DNA from: DASSUW01 sp036257565
GTDB lineage: Bacteria; Actinomycetota; Thermoleophilia; Solirubrobacterales; Solirubrobacteraceae
Direction of reading: 5' to 3'
DNA length: 35,047 nt
Assembly: GCA_036257565.1 (NCBI GenBank)
Contig: DATAFH010000135.1
Location: 1-35,047, forward strand
In this document: piece after piece, positions 7,392-15,599 of the stretch
How the letters are laid out: every line of letters begins with the position of its first letter
How positions within the stretch are numbered: position 1 is the first letter of the stretch
Notes under the pieces: model-generated
What the model was told of the DNA's origin: nothing
What the model saw: the letters and a program-made list of their open reading frames with translations, nothing else
Database searches by the model: none
Program-made: the position numbers and the translations under genes

Positions 7392-8672
7392 GTGGCTCAG
7401 GTAGGAATCAGAGAGCTGCTGGAGGCCGGCGTTCACTTCGGCCACCAGACCCGCCGCTGGAACCCCAAGATGCGCCGCTTCATCCATGGCGAGCGCAGCG
7501 GCATCTACATCATCGATCTGCTGAAGACCGAGGCCCTGCTGGAGCAGGCGCAGCGCTTCGCGTCCGACGTCGCCCACCGGGGCGGCACCGTGCTGTTCGT
7601 CGGCACCAAGAAGCAGGCCCGCGACGGCATCAAGGAGATCGCCGAGTCGGCCGGCCAGCCGTACGTCAACCACCGCTGGCTCGGCGGCCTGCTCACGAAC
7701 TTCCAGACGATCTCACTGCGCATCAAGCGCCTGCACGACCTCGAGCGCTACGCGTCCGAGGGTCAGCTTGCGCTCCTGCCCACGCGCGAGCGCCTGGCCG
7801 CCGAGGCCGATCTCGAGAAGCTGCAGGCCAACCTCGGCGGCGTCAAGAACATGCAGCGCGTCCCCGACGCGATGTTCGTGGTCGACCTCAAGACGGAGGC
7901 GATCGCGGTCCGCGAGGCCCAGCGCCTGCGGATCCCGATCATCGGGCTCGTGGACACGAACTGCGACCCCGACGGCATCGACTACGTCGTGCCGGGCAAC
8001 GACGACGCGATCCGCGCGTGCACGCTGATCACCCGCGCGATCGGCGACGTGGTGTCCGAGGGCCGCAACCAGTTCCGCGCCGAGGAGGAGCAGGCGCGCC
8101 GCGAGGCCGAGGAGCAGGCGCGCCGCGAGGCGGAGGAGCGCGCACGGCGCGAGGCGGAGGAGCAGGCGCGCCGCGAGGCGGAGGAGCGCGCCGCCGCCGA
8201 GGCGCTCACCCAGGCCGGCGAGGGCGAGCCGCGCGACGTCGCGGAGGGCCAGGTGGCGGAGGCAGTCGAGGCCGCACCGCACCGCCCGGAGGGCCGCGGC
8301 GCCGCCGAGGCGGGCGCCGCGGCGCAGGCCGCGGACGAGCCCGCGATGCCGGCCGCCGGCAACGTCGGCCCCGGCCGCCGCGAGGCGATCCACGACCCGA
8401 ACGTCGGCGACCGCGTGCCGCAGGAGGCAGGCGCCGCGCAGGGCGAGGGCGCTCCGGCCAGCGACACCGCGGCAGACGCCCCGGCGCCGCCCCCGGTGGA
8501 GCCGGAGGAGCAGCCCCCCGCCAGCCGCGCCCGCCAGAAGGCGCGCGCCAGCAAGTCGCGCGCGAAGAAGGCCGAGGAGCCTGCCGCGCCGACGGCCGCC
8601 GCTGAGGAGCCGGCCGAGGCGCCCGCCGCCACCACCGACGAGAACCAGAAGGACGAGGAGAACAGCAAGTGA
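7392..8672 (+). CDS. rpsB: Ribosomal protein uS2 with long C-terminal extension
   Basis: 426 residues. Residues 1 to about 230 are ordinary S2, with IRELLEAGVHFGHQTRRWNP, VLFVGTKKQAR, HRWLGGLLTNF and LVDTNCDP. Most bacterial S2 proteins stop near 235-260. Here about 194 further residues follow. First come four copies of an 8-residue repeat of the type EQARREAE (bases 8088-8183, 24-bp DNA repeats), which should form a charged helix. Then comes an Ala/Pro/Glu-rich segment, ending in a Lys/Arg/Ser-rich stretch and an acidic tail. GTG start with AGGGAG upstream. It heads rpsB-tsf-pyrH-frr and overlaps tsf as GTGA. Confidence 0.93.
   Translation: MAQVGIRELLEAGVHFGHQTRRWNPKMRRFIHGERSGIYIIDLLKTEALLEQAQRFASDVAHRGGTVLFVGTKKQARDGIKEIAESAGQPYVNHRWLGGLLTNFQTISLRIKRLHDLERYASEGQLALLPTRERLAAEADLEKLQANLGGVKNMQRVPDAMFVVDLKTEAIAVREAQRLRIPIIGLVDTNCDPDGIDYVVPGNDDAIRACTLITRAIGDVVSEGRNQFRAEEEQARREAEEQARREAEERARREAEEQARREAEERAAAEALTQAGEGEPRDVAEGQVAEAVEAAPHRPEGRGAAEAGAAAQAADEPAMPAAGNVGPGRREAIHDPNVGDRVPQEAGAAQGEGAPASDTAADAPAPPPVEPEEQPPASRARQKARASKSRAKKAEEPAAPTAAAEEPAEAPAATTDENQKDEENSK
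8088..8183 (+). repeat. 24-bp tandem repeats in rpsB (8-residue unit x4)
   Basis: Four units coding E-[QR]-A-R-R-E-A-E, followed by a degenerate fifth (ERAAAEA). Codons are nearly identical between units, which indicates recent expansion by slippage or unequal exchange. The product should be a highly charged single helix. Confidence 0.85.
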
Positions 8673-9274
8673 GCGCCACGATCACCGCTGCGCAGGTCAA
8701 GGAGCTGCGCGACCGCACCGGCGCGGGCATGATGGACTGCAAGGCCGCCCTGCAGGAGACGAACGGCGACCTCGAGGCGGCCGTCGAGCTGCTGCGCGTG
8801 CGCCTCGGCGACAAGGCGCTGAAGGTCGGCGACCGCGAGGCCACCGAGGGGACCGTGTCCTCCTACATCCACGGCGGCGGCAAGGTCGGCGTGCTCGTCG
8901 AGGTCGACTGCAACACCGACTTCGTCGCCCGCAACGAGGATTTCCAGTCGTTCGCGCGCGAGGTCGCGATGCACATCGCCGCCTCGCCGACCACCCGGTA
9001 CGTGTCTGAGGAGGACATCCCGGCCGACGCCCGCGAGGCGGAGCTGCGCGTGTTCGCGCAGCAGGCCGCCGACAAGCCCGAGAACGTGCGCTCCAGGATC
9101 GCCGAGGGCAAGCTGCGCAAGTGGATGGAGGAGGTCGTCCTCCTCAACCAGCCGCACGTGAACCTGGACAAGTACGAGGGCAAGACGATCGAGCAGCTGC
9201 GCGCCGAGCTCTCCGGCACCATGGGAGAGAACGTGGTGATCCGGCGCTTCGCCCGCTTCGCGGTCGGCGCGTGA
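8669..9274 (+). CDS. tsf: Elongation factor Ts
   Basis: 201 residues, the short form of EF-Ts. The N-terminal UBA-like part (VKELRDRTGAGMMDCKAAL) is followed by the EF-Tu-contacting TDF motif region (EVDCNTDFVARNEDF) and the core HIAASPTTRYVSEEDIP. EF-Ts exchanges GDP for GTP on EF-Tu. The GTG start overlaps the rpsB stop (GTGA), and pyrH starts in the tsf stop, so expression is probably coupled. Confidence 0.95.
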   Translation: MSATITAAQVKELRDRTGAGMMDCKAALQETNGDLEAAVELLRVRLGDKALKVGDREATEGTVSSYIHGGGKVGVLVEVDCNTDFVARNEDFQSFAREVAMHIAASPTTRYVSEEDIPADAREAELRVFAQQAADKPENVRSRIAEGKLRKWMEEVVLLNQPHVNLDKYEGKTIEQLRAELSGTMGENVVIRRFARFAVGA

Positions 9275-9996
9275 ACCAGTCGCCGGCGTACAAGCGGATC
9301 CTGGTCAAGCTCTCGGGCGAGGCCCTGATGGGCGACCTCGACTTCGGCACGGACGCCGAGACCGTCGAGGCGATCGCCCGCCAGCTCAAGCTCGTGCACG
9401 ACCGGGGCGTCGAGGTCTCGGTCGTGCTCGGCGCCGGCAACATCTACCGCGGGCTCAAGGGCGCGGCGGGCGGCATGGACCGCGCGACCGCCGACTACAT
9501 GGGCATGCTCGCGATCGTCCTCAACGCCCTCACGCTTCAGGACGCGCTCGAGAAGCAGGGCGTGCACACGCGCGTGCAATCGGCGATCACGATCTCCGAG
9601 GTTGCCGAGCCGTACATCCGCCGCCGCGCGATGCGGCATCTCGAGAAGGGGCGGATCGTGATCTTCGCGGCCGGCACCGGCAACCCGTTCTTCACCTCGG
9701 ACACGGCGGCGGCGCTGCGCGCGCTCGAGATGCACGCCGAGATCATCCTGATGGCCAAGAACGGCGTCGAGGGCGTCTACACCGCCGACCCCAAGCAGGA
9801 CCCGTCGGCGGAGTTCATCCACGAGATCACCGCTCGCGAGGCGCTCCAGCGCGGCCTCAAGGTCATGGACTCCACCGCGCTCTCGCTGTGCATGGACAAC
9901 AACCTCCCGATCAACGTCTTCAACATGAACGACGAGCGAAACATCGACCGGATAGTCTCCGGCGAGCGGGTGGGGACGCTGGTAAGACCGGAATGA
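9271..9996 (+). CDS. pyrH: Uridylate kinase
   Basis: 241 residues of the amino-acid-kinase fold: KRILVKLSGEALMGD at the N terminus, VVLGAGNIYRG, MDRATADYMGMLA, FAAGTGNPFFTSDTAAALRA, NGVEGVYTADPK and MDSTALSLCMDN. It makes UDP from UMP and is hexameric with allosteric control in studied species. GTG at 9271 overlaps the tsf stop, and the frr ATG overlaps its own stop. Confidence 0.95.
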   Translation: MNQSPAYKRILVKLSGEALMGDLDFGTDAETVEAIARQLKLVHDRGVEVSVVLGAGNIYRGLKGAAGGMDRATADYMGMLAIVLNALTLQDALEKQGVHTRVQSAITISEVAEPYIRRRAMRHLEKGRIVIFAAGTGNPFFTSDTAAALRALEMHAEIILMAKNGVEGVYTADPKQDPSAEFIHEITAREALQRGLKVMDSTALSLCMDNNLPINVFNMNDERNIDRIVSGERVGTLVRPE

Positions 9997-10550
9997 TCGA
10001 CGAGCTGCTTCAAGACGCACGCGAGCACATGGAGAAGTCCGTGGACGCCACGCGGGGCAAGTTCGGCTCCGTGCGCACGGGGCGGGCGAGCACCGCGCTG
10101 CTCGACCGGATCACGGTCGACTACTACGGGGCACAGACGCCGCTGCGGCAGCTCGCCACCGTGTCCGCCCCCGAGGCGCGGCTTCTGACCGTGCAGCCGT
10201 ACGACAAGAGCTCTATCAAGGGGATCGAGAAGGCGATCCTCGAGTCCGACATCGGGCTCACGCCCAACAACGACGGGCAGATCATCCGTCTCCAGGTCCC
10301 CGAGCTCACCGAGGAGCGCCGCAAGCAGCTCGTCAAGGTCGTCCGCAATCTCGCGGAGGAGGGCCGGGTCGCGATCCGCAACATCCGCCGCGACACCATG
10401 CACGACCTGCGCGAGCTGCGAGATGCGGGGGACGCCGGCTCGGACGACGAGCACCGCGCCGAAGAGGCCCTGCAGAAGCTCACCGACGAGAAGGTCAAGG
10501 AGCTCGACGCGGTCCTCAAGGCCAAGGAAGAAGAGATCCTCGAAGTGTGA
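9993..10550 (+). CDS. frr: Ribosome recycling factor
   Basis: 185 residues, the standard length. The three-helix-bundle sequence is clear: DELLQDAREHMEKSVDATRG, VRTGRAST, YGAQTPLRQLATV, ESDIGLTPNNDGQIIRL, PELTEERRKQLVKVV and VAIRNIRRD. It splits post-termination ribosomes with EF-G. ATG at 9993 lies in an ATGA overlap with the pyrH stop. Confidence 0.95.
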   Translation: MIDELLQDAREHMEKSVDATRGKFGSVRTGRASTALLDRITVDYYGAQTPLRQLATVSAPEARLLTVQPYDKSSIKGIEKAILESDIGLTPNNDGQIIRLQVPELTEERRKQLVKVVRNLAEEGRVAIRNIRRDTMHDLRELRDAGDAGSDDEHRAEEALQKLTDEKVKELDAVLKAKEEEILEV

Positions 10551-11209
10551 GCGCCTCGTACGTCGCCATCATCACGGATGGCAACGGACGCTGGGCCCGC
10601 CAGCGGGGCCTGCCCGTCGAGGAAGGGCATCGGGCGGGGGCGGACACCGTCAAGGCCCGCCTCCGTGACGCCACCGACCTCGGCGTGCGCGAGCTGACGG
10701 TCTACTCGTTCTCGACCGAGAACTGGTCGCGCGACCCTGCCGAGGTGGCCGCGCTGATGGCGATGTTCTCCGAGCGCATCCTCGCCGAGACGCCCGAGCT
10801 CGACGAGGAGGGCGTGCGGATGCGCTTCATCGGCCGCCGCGAGGGCGTCGCCCCCGAGCTGCTCGAGCAGATGCGGTGGGCCGAGGAGACGACGAACGCC
10901 AACGACAGGATCACGCTCTACGTGGCGTTCAACTACGGCGGGCGGGCAGAGATCGTCGACGCCGCCCGGCAGTTCGAGGGCACCACGGAGGAGGAGTTCC
11001 GGCTGCACCTCTACGCGCCGGAGATGCACGACCCCGACCTCATCATCCGCACGAGCGGCGAGCAGCGGTTGTCGAACTACCTGCTGTGGCAGTCGGCCTA
11101 CTCGGAGCTGCACTTCACCGAGGTGCTGTGGCCGGACTTCTCGCGCGAGGACCTCGAGGCCGCCCTCGGTGAGTTCGAGGTCCGGCGGCGCCGGTTCGGC
11201 GGCCGATGA
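10547..11209 (+). CDS. uppS: Isoprenyl (undecaprenyl) diphosphate synthase, cis-type
   Basis: 220 residues. Motifs YVAIITDGNGRWARQRG (catalytic D11), FSTENWSRDPAEV and LIIRTSGEQRLSNYLLWQSAYSEL are diagnostic for cis-prenyltransferases. It extends farnesyl diphosphate, or a similar primer, to the lipid carrier of wall synthesis; the exact chain length cannot be read. At the DGNGRWA motif it has T where many members have M. GTGA overlap with frr and ATGA overlap with cdsA. Confidence 0.92.
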   Translation: MSASYVAIITDGNGRWARQRGLPVEEGHRAGADTVKARLRDATDLGVRELTVYSFSTENWSRDPAEVAALMAMFSERILAETPELDEEGVRMRFIGRREGVAPELLEQMRWAEETTNANDRITLYVAFNYGGRAEIVDAARQFEGTTEEEFRLHLYAPEMHDPDLIIRTSGEQRLSNYLLWQSAYSELHFTEVLWPDFSREDLEAALGEFEVRRRRFGGR

Positions 11210-12039
11210 CCACGCGACGCGCGCGCCCGCGGCCGCGGGGGGTCGGCGGCGACCTCGGGCGGCGCGTGCTCGTGGCGATCCCGGCGGCCGCTTACGCGAT
11301 CGCGATCATCGTCGCGGGCGGCTGGATCTTCGCCGCCGGCATCCTGCTGCTCGGCTTCGTGTGCCTGCACGAGTTCTTCCGGATGTACGAGGCGGTGCGC
11401 CCCGTCAAGCTCGCGGGCTTCATCGCGCTCACCGGCCTGGCCGTGGCGGCGCTCGAGGGCGGCGAGCGGCAGGTGCTGCTGGCCACCGTGGCCTCGCTCC
11501 CGCTGATCTTCCTGCTCGGGCTCGTGATGCCGCGCCGCGCGGACGCCACGCTCACGGAGAGCATGGCGATCACGCTGTTCGGCACGTTCTGGGTCGGTAT
11601 GGCGATCGCGCACGGGATCCTCCTGCGCGAGCTCCCACACGGGGACGGGATCGTCGTCGACGTGCTCGTCGGCACGTTCCTGGGCGACACCGGCGCCTAC
11701 CTCGGCGGGCGCTGGTTCGGCACCCGCCGGCTGTCGCCCCGGATCTCGCCGAACAAGACGGTCGAGGGCCTCGTCATCGGCTTCCTGACCGCCGTGCTCT
11801 TCACGTGGGCCGCCGGGCTCTACCAGGACTGGCTGACCCACGGCCAGGCGGTGCTCCTCGGCGTCGCGGTCGGCGCCGTGGCACCACTCGGGGACCTCTT
11901 CGAGTCGGCCGTCAAGCGCGACGCCGGCACGAAGGACGCGGGCTCGATGTTCGGTGCCCACGGCGGCGCGCTCGACCGCCTCGACGCGGCATTCTTCACG
12001 CTCGTTACCGGGTACTACGTCTGGCTGGCACTGCTGTGA
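11206..12039 (+). CDS. cdsA: Phosphatidate cytidylyltransferase
   Basis: 277 residues with about eight membrane helices after a basic N terminus. The C-terminal CdsA signature is seen in GDTGAYLGGRWFGTRRLSPRISPNKTVEG and in GDLFESAVKRDAGTKDAGSMFGAHGGALDRLD. It makes CDP-diacylglycerol, the precursor used by PgsA (19256-19933). ATGA overlap with uppS and GTGA overlap with the following DUF6328 gene. Confidence 0.95.
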   Translation: MTTRRARPRPRGVGGDLGRRVLVAIPAAAYAIAIIVAGGWIFAAGILLLGFVCLHEFFRMYEAVRPVKLAGFIALTGLAVAALEGGERQVLLATVASLPLIFLLGLVMPRRADATLTESMAITLFGTFWVGMAIAHGILLRELPHGDGIVVDVLVGTFLGDTGAYLGGRWFGTRRLSPRISPNKTVEGLVIGFLTAVLFTWAAGLYQDWLTHGQAVLLGVAVGAVAPLGDLFESAVKRDAGTKDAGSMFGAHGGALDRLDAAFFTLVTGYYVWLALL

Positions 12040-12497
12040 CCCACGACCGCGACGAACACGAGCGCACCGAGCGCCAGATGGCCGAGCTCCTGCAGGAGCT
12101 GCGCATCGCGCTGCCCGGGGTGCAGATCCTGTTCGCGTTCCTGCTCACCGTGCCGTTCGCGCAGGGCTTCTCGCGCGTCACGAGCTTCCAGCGCGACCTC
12201 TTCTACGGCGTCCTGCTGGCCACCGCGATCTCCACGATCTGCCTGATCGCGCCGACCGCGACCCACCGGCTGCGGTTCCACAAGAGCGACCGCAAGTACG
12301 TCATCGAGTCCGCCAACGCGCTGATGATCGCCGGGCTCGCCTTCCTGGCGCTGGCGATTCTGGGCGCCGTCGTGCTGATCACCGACTACCTTTTCGGGCT
12401 CGGCGGCCACTGGTACTGGCCGGCCCTGGTCGCCGTCGTGCTCGTCGGCCTGTGGTTCGTGCGGCCGCTGCTCCGCACCGAATCATCTGGTCCTTAG
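12036..12497 (+). CDS. DUF6328-like four-helix membrane protein
   Basis: 153 residues. A charged N terminus (THDRDEHERTERQMAELLQELRIALPGVQ) leads into four membrane segments (about 35-52, 63-83, 103-125, 130-148). The motif LPGVQILFAFLLTVPFAQGF followed by a short loop and LIAPTATHRLRFHKSDRK matches the actinobacterial DUF6328 family as I know it. Function is unknown. It is translationally coupled to cdsA (GTGA) and sits before dxr, so co-expression with lipid synthesis is likely. Confidence 0.7.
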   Translation: MTHDRDEHERTERQMAELLQELRIALPGVQILFAFLLTVPFAQGFSRVTSFQRDLFYGVLLATAISTICLIAPTATHRLRFHKSDRKYVIESANALMIAGLAFLALAILGAVVLITDYLFGLGGHWYWPALVAVVLVGLWFVRPLLRTESSGP

Positions 12498-12523
12498 GAA
12501 GCCGTTGCCACAATGGGTCGCTC

Positions 12524-13687
12524 ATGCGACGGCTCCTCATCCTCGGCTCCACCGGGTCGATCGGCACGCAGGCGCTCGACGTCGTGGCCCGCGCGGGCGA
12601 CGCGTTCGAGATTGTCGGCCTGTCCGCGGGGACGGCGCACGACGAGCTCGTCGCCCAGGCGCGCGCCTGCGGCGTGCGCCGCATCGCCCTGTCCGACCCC
12701 GCCGCCGCGGCCCGGGCGGCCGAGGCGTGGACCGACGGCGAGGTGCTCGCGGGACCGGAAGGGCTCGTCGAGCTCGTCGCCGGCTCGGACGCCGACCTCG
12801 TGCTGAACGCGATCGTCGGCTCGGCCGGCCTCGGGCCGACGATCGTGGCGCTCACCGAGGGGATCGACCTCGCGCTGGCCAACAAGGAGTCGCTCGTCGT
12901 CGGCGGGGAGCTGGTCACCGCCCTCGCCGAGGCCACCGGCGCGCAGATCGTCCCGATCGACTCCGAGCACACCGCGATCCACCACCTGCTTACCGGTGAG
13001 CCACCCGGGACGCTCGAGCGGCTCACCATCACGGCGTCCGGCGGGCCGTTCCGCGGCCGCTCGCGCGACGAGCTTGCGGGGGTGACCGTCGAGCAGGCGC
13101 TCCGGCACCCGACGTGGGCGATGGGCGGCAAGATCACGATCGATTCCGCGACGCTGATGAACAAGGGCCTCGAGCTGATGGAGGCCCACCACCTGTTTGG
13201 GACGCCGTACGAGCAGATCAACGTCGTCGTCCACCCGCAGTCGATCATCCACGGGCTCGTGAGCCTGTGCGACGGGTCGACGCTTGCGCATATGGGCTAT
13301 CCCGACATGCGGGTGGCGATCGGGTACGCGCTGTTCCACCCCGACCGCGCCGACCTGCCGATCCCGCAGCTCGACCTCGTCGAGCTCTCCCAGCTGACCT
13401 TCGAGGCGCCGGACGAGGACGCCTTCCCGGCCCTCCGCCTCGCTCGCGAGGCGGCGGTGGCCGGCGGTACGGGGCCGTGCGTGCTGAACGCCGCCAACGA
13501 GGTCGCCGTGCACGCCTTTCTCAACGAGCGGCTTGGCTTCATGGCCATCCCCGCCGTGATCGAGGCGACTCTCGAGCGCGTGGGCGCCCAGCGCGTGCAT
13601 GGCTTCGACTCGCTGTACCAGGCGGACGCCGACGCCCGCGCTGTGGCCGGAGAATTGACTGGGATCCCCACCCACCCGCACGCATGA
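12524..13687 (+). CDS. dxr: 1-deoxy-D-xylulose-5-phosphate reductoisomerase
   Basis: 387 residues. NADPH-binding ILGSTGSIGTQALDVV opens the protein. LALANKESLVVGG, IVPIDSEHTAIHHLL, TASGGPF, HPTWAMGGKITIDSATLMNKGLELMEAHHLFG and VVHPQSIIHGLV (metal and substrate loops) are all intact. It catalyses the committed step to methylerythritol phosphate, and with ispG provides the MEP route to the isoprenoids used by uppS. The start is ATG at 12524; the 26-nt gap after DUF6328 has no clear Shine-Dalgarno. ATGA overlap with rseP. Confidence 0.95.
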   Translation: MRRLLILGSTGSIGTQALDVVARAGDAFEIVGLSAGTAHDELVAQARACGVRRIALSDPAAAARAAEAWTDGEVLAGPEGLVELVAGSDADLVLNAIVGSAGLGPTIVALTEGIDLALANKESLVVGGELVTALAEATGAQIVPIDSEHTAIHHLLTGEPPGTLERLTITASGGPFRGRSRDELAGVTVEQALRHPTWAMGGKITIDSATLMNKGLELMEAHHLFGTPYEQINVVVHPQSIIHGLVSLCDGSTLAHMGYPDMRVAIGYALFHPDRADLPIPQLDLVELSQLTFEAPDEDAFPALRLAREAAVAGGTGPCVLNAANEVAVHAFLNERLGFMAIPAVIEATLERVGAQRVHGFDSLYQADADARAVAGELTGIPTHPHA

Positions 13688-14754
13688 GCTTCCTGCTCGC
13701 GTTCCTCGGCTTCGCGGTGCTGATCATCCTCCACGAGGCCGGCCACTTCGCGGCCGCCAAGGCGGTCGGCATGCGCGTCGAGCGCTTCTCGCTCTTCTTC
13801 CCGCCGCTGGTGGCGCGGAAGCGGCGCGGGGAGACCGAGTACGCGATCGGGGCGATCCCGCTCGGCGGCTACGTGAAGATCACGGGCATGAACCCGGCGG
13901 AGGACATCCCGCCGGAGGTCGCCCACCGCGCCTACTACCGGCAGCCGGTCTGGAAGCGGATCGTCGTCATCGCCGCCGGGCCCGCGGTCAACATCGTGCT
14001 CGCCTTCCTCATCCTGTGGGCGCTGATCTGGGCCAACGGGGTGCGCGAGCCGACGACGACGATCGAGCAGATCAACGCTCCGCCGGCGCGCGGCGAGCTG
14101 GCGCCAGGCGACCGGATCGTCGCCGTCGACGGCGTGCGCGGCGACTTCGAGACGCTCAAGGCGCAGATCGCCTCCCATCGGTGCGCGGGCGAGGAGGTCA
14201 GCGGCTGCGCGGCAGCCACCCCCGCCGCCATCACCGTGACGCGCGACGGACAGGAGCGCACCGTGCGTCTGCATCCCGTCTACGACGCGCGGCAGGACGA
14301 CATGCTCGTCGGCTTCGGCGTGGGCTCGGTGCCGCAGCCGGTCGGGCCCGTCGACTCCGCCGACCGCTCGGTCTCCGAGATGTGGTTCTTCACGACGAAG
14401 ACGGTCGAGACGATCGCCGGCATCTTCGAGGCCGACAAGCGCAAGGACATCTCAGGGGTCGTCGGCTCCTACGAGGTGACGCGCCAGACGATCGAGCTCA
14501 GCCTCGAGCGCGCGGTCTACCTGCTCGCGATCATCTCCCTGTCGCTGGGCGTGATCAACCTGTTCCCGTTCCTGCCGCTCGACGGCGGGCACATCTTCTG
14601 GGCGCTGGCCGAGAAGGTCCGCGGCCGGGCGATCCCGTTCAGCGTGATGGAGCGCGCCGGGTTCATCGGCTTCGTGCTCGTGATCGCCCTCTTCATGATC
14701 GGGTTCACGAACGACCTCGGCCGGCTCACCGGCGAGGGCTTCGGCGTCAGGTAG
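13684..14754 (+). CDS. rseP: RseP-type site-2 intramembrane metalloprotease
   Basis: 356 residues. The HEAGH zinc motif (17-21) lies in the first membrane helix. Conserved YAIGAIPLGGYVKITGM follows, then one PDZ domain (about 130-200) and the second zinc ligand in NLFPFLPLDGGH. Family members cut anti-sigma factors and signal-peptide remnants in the membrane. The PDZ domain contains an unusual insertion with two cysteines (HRCAGEEVSGCAAATP). An RskA-like membrane protein at 24004 could be a substrate type, but no evidence connects them. It ends 8 bp inside the converging sulfotransferase gene. Confidence 0.93.
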   Translation: MSFLLAFLGFAVLIILHEAGHFAAAKAVGMRVERFSLFFPPLVARKRRGETEYAIGAIPLGGYVKITGMNPAEDIPPEVAHRAYYRQPVWKRIVVIAAGPAVNIVLAFLILWALIWANGVREPTTTIEQINAPPARGELAPGDRIVAVDGVRGDFETLKAQIASHRCAGEEVSGCAAATPAAITVTRDGQERTVRLHPVYDARQDDMLVGFGVGSVPQPVGPVDSADRSVSEMWFFTTKTVETIAGIFEADKRKDISGVVGSYEVTRQTIELSLERAVYLLAIISLSLGVINLFPFLPLDGGHIFWALAEKVRGRAIPFSVMERAGFIGFVLVIALFMIGFTNDLGRLTGEGFGVR

Positions 14755-15565
14755 GCAGGTAGCCCCACGCGGCGGCGATGTCGCGCAGGGGGGCCGGGAC
14801 CTCGCCGGCGGGCGGCGCGGGCGGCGGTGGCTGCACCTCGCCCGACTTCAGCTTGGAGTCCCAGTCGCCGATCCCGCGCTTGAAGCGCCCGTGGTCGGCG
14901 GCGCCGTAGTCGAGCATCCCCGGCTCCCAGCGCACGCCGAGGAACTGGCACAGCCGCTTGGTCTCCTTCGCGGGGTCGCCGGCCAGATCCTCGTAGCGGA
15001 CGGTGATCCCGTGGTGCTTGGTGCGCGCCGCCTCGACCGCGTTGCAGTACCGCAGAACGCGCCGGACGTTGGCGTCGGCGTCGGTCGAGCCGGCCCGCTC
15101 GCGCGACCGGGCGATCGCGACCGGGTGCCGGAGCAGGAAGATGAAGCGCGCGTCCGGCCAGCACTCGAGGATCCGGTCGGCGATGAACACGTCGCTGGGC
15201 GTCTTGTTGACGATCAGGCGCTTGCCGCTGCGCTGGAGCTGGCGATGCAGGATGCGGTCCCACAGCAGGTAGGTCAGCTGCTCGCGGTCGAGGTCGGCCT
15301 CGTGCAGCGCCCAGTCGGTGTTGCGGTGCTTCGTCCGCACCCAGATGTTGCGGAGGTGGAGCTCGTGCGGCGCGTGGATCTGGGAGTGGGTGTTGAGCAG
15401 CACACGCAGCAGCGTCGACCCCGAGCGGACGCTCGAGAGCACGAACGCGGGAGCGACGAGCAGCCGGTCGCCGGCGGCCGTGCGCAGGTCGCGCGGCGGC
15501 GGAGCGGCGATCCGGTCGCGCACGGTGGGGGGGAGCGCTCCGAAGACCCGGCCTTTCAAGGACAC
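14747..15565 (-). CDS. PAPS-dependent sulfotransferase family protein
   Basis: 272 residues. The 5'-phosphosulfate loop is VLSSVRSGSTLLRVLL (about 42-57). The 3'-phosphate motif is FIFLLRHPVAIARS (141-154). NKTPSD and RYEDLAGDP also fit the family. It should transfer sulfate from PAPS to a hydroxyl of a carbohydrate, lipid or protein; the acceptor is unknown. Being on the minus strand, it breaks the common rseP-ispG order. GTG at 15565 is preferred, with TACACT 8 nt upstream. The C-terminal 30 residues include a Pro-rich stretch (PPPPAPPAGEVPAP). Confidence 0.8.
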   Translation of the reverse strand: MSLKGRVFGALPPTVRDRIAAPPPRDLRTAAGDRLLVAPAFVLSSVRSGSTLLRVLLNTHSQIHAPHELHLRNIWVRTKHRNTDWALHEADLDREQLTYLLWDRILHRQLQRSGKRLIVNKTPSDVFIADRILECWPDARFIFLLRHPVAIARSRERAGSTDADANVRRVLRYCNAVEAARTKHHGITVRYEDLAGDPAKETKRLCQFLGVRWEPGMLDYGAADHGRFKRGIGDWDSKLKSGEVQPPPPAPPAGEVPAPLRDIAAAWGYLPT

Positions 15566-15573
15566 GGGCGGTG

Positions 15574-15579
15574 AGTGTA
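15574..15579 (-). promoter_or_regulatory. -10 hexamer TACACT for the sulfotransferase gene
   Basis: Read on the minus strand, TACACT lies 8 nt before GTG 15565, fitting a leaderless transcript. It is divergent from, and about 8 bp away from, the ispG -10. Confidence 0.4.
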
Positions 15580-15587
15580 GGTCCTCC

Positions 15588-15593
15588 TAGACT
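15588..15593 (+). promoter_or_regulatory. -10 hexamer TAGACT for ispG
   Basis: TAGACT lies 6 nt before ATG 15600. This spacing puts the transcription start at the ATG itself. ispG thus has its own promoter, although it is usually read with rseP. Confidence 0.5.
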
Positions 15594-15599
15594 GGACGC

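Noticed and set aside
8088..8183. The tandem repeats as a CRISPR-like or regulatory repeat array
   Set aside because: They are in frame, encode a regular charged helix and continue the rpsB reading frame.
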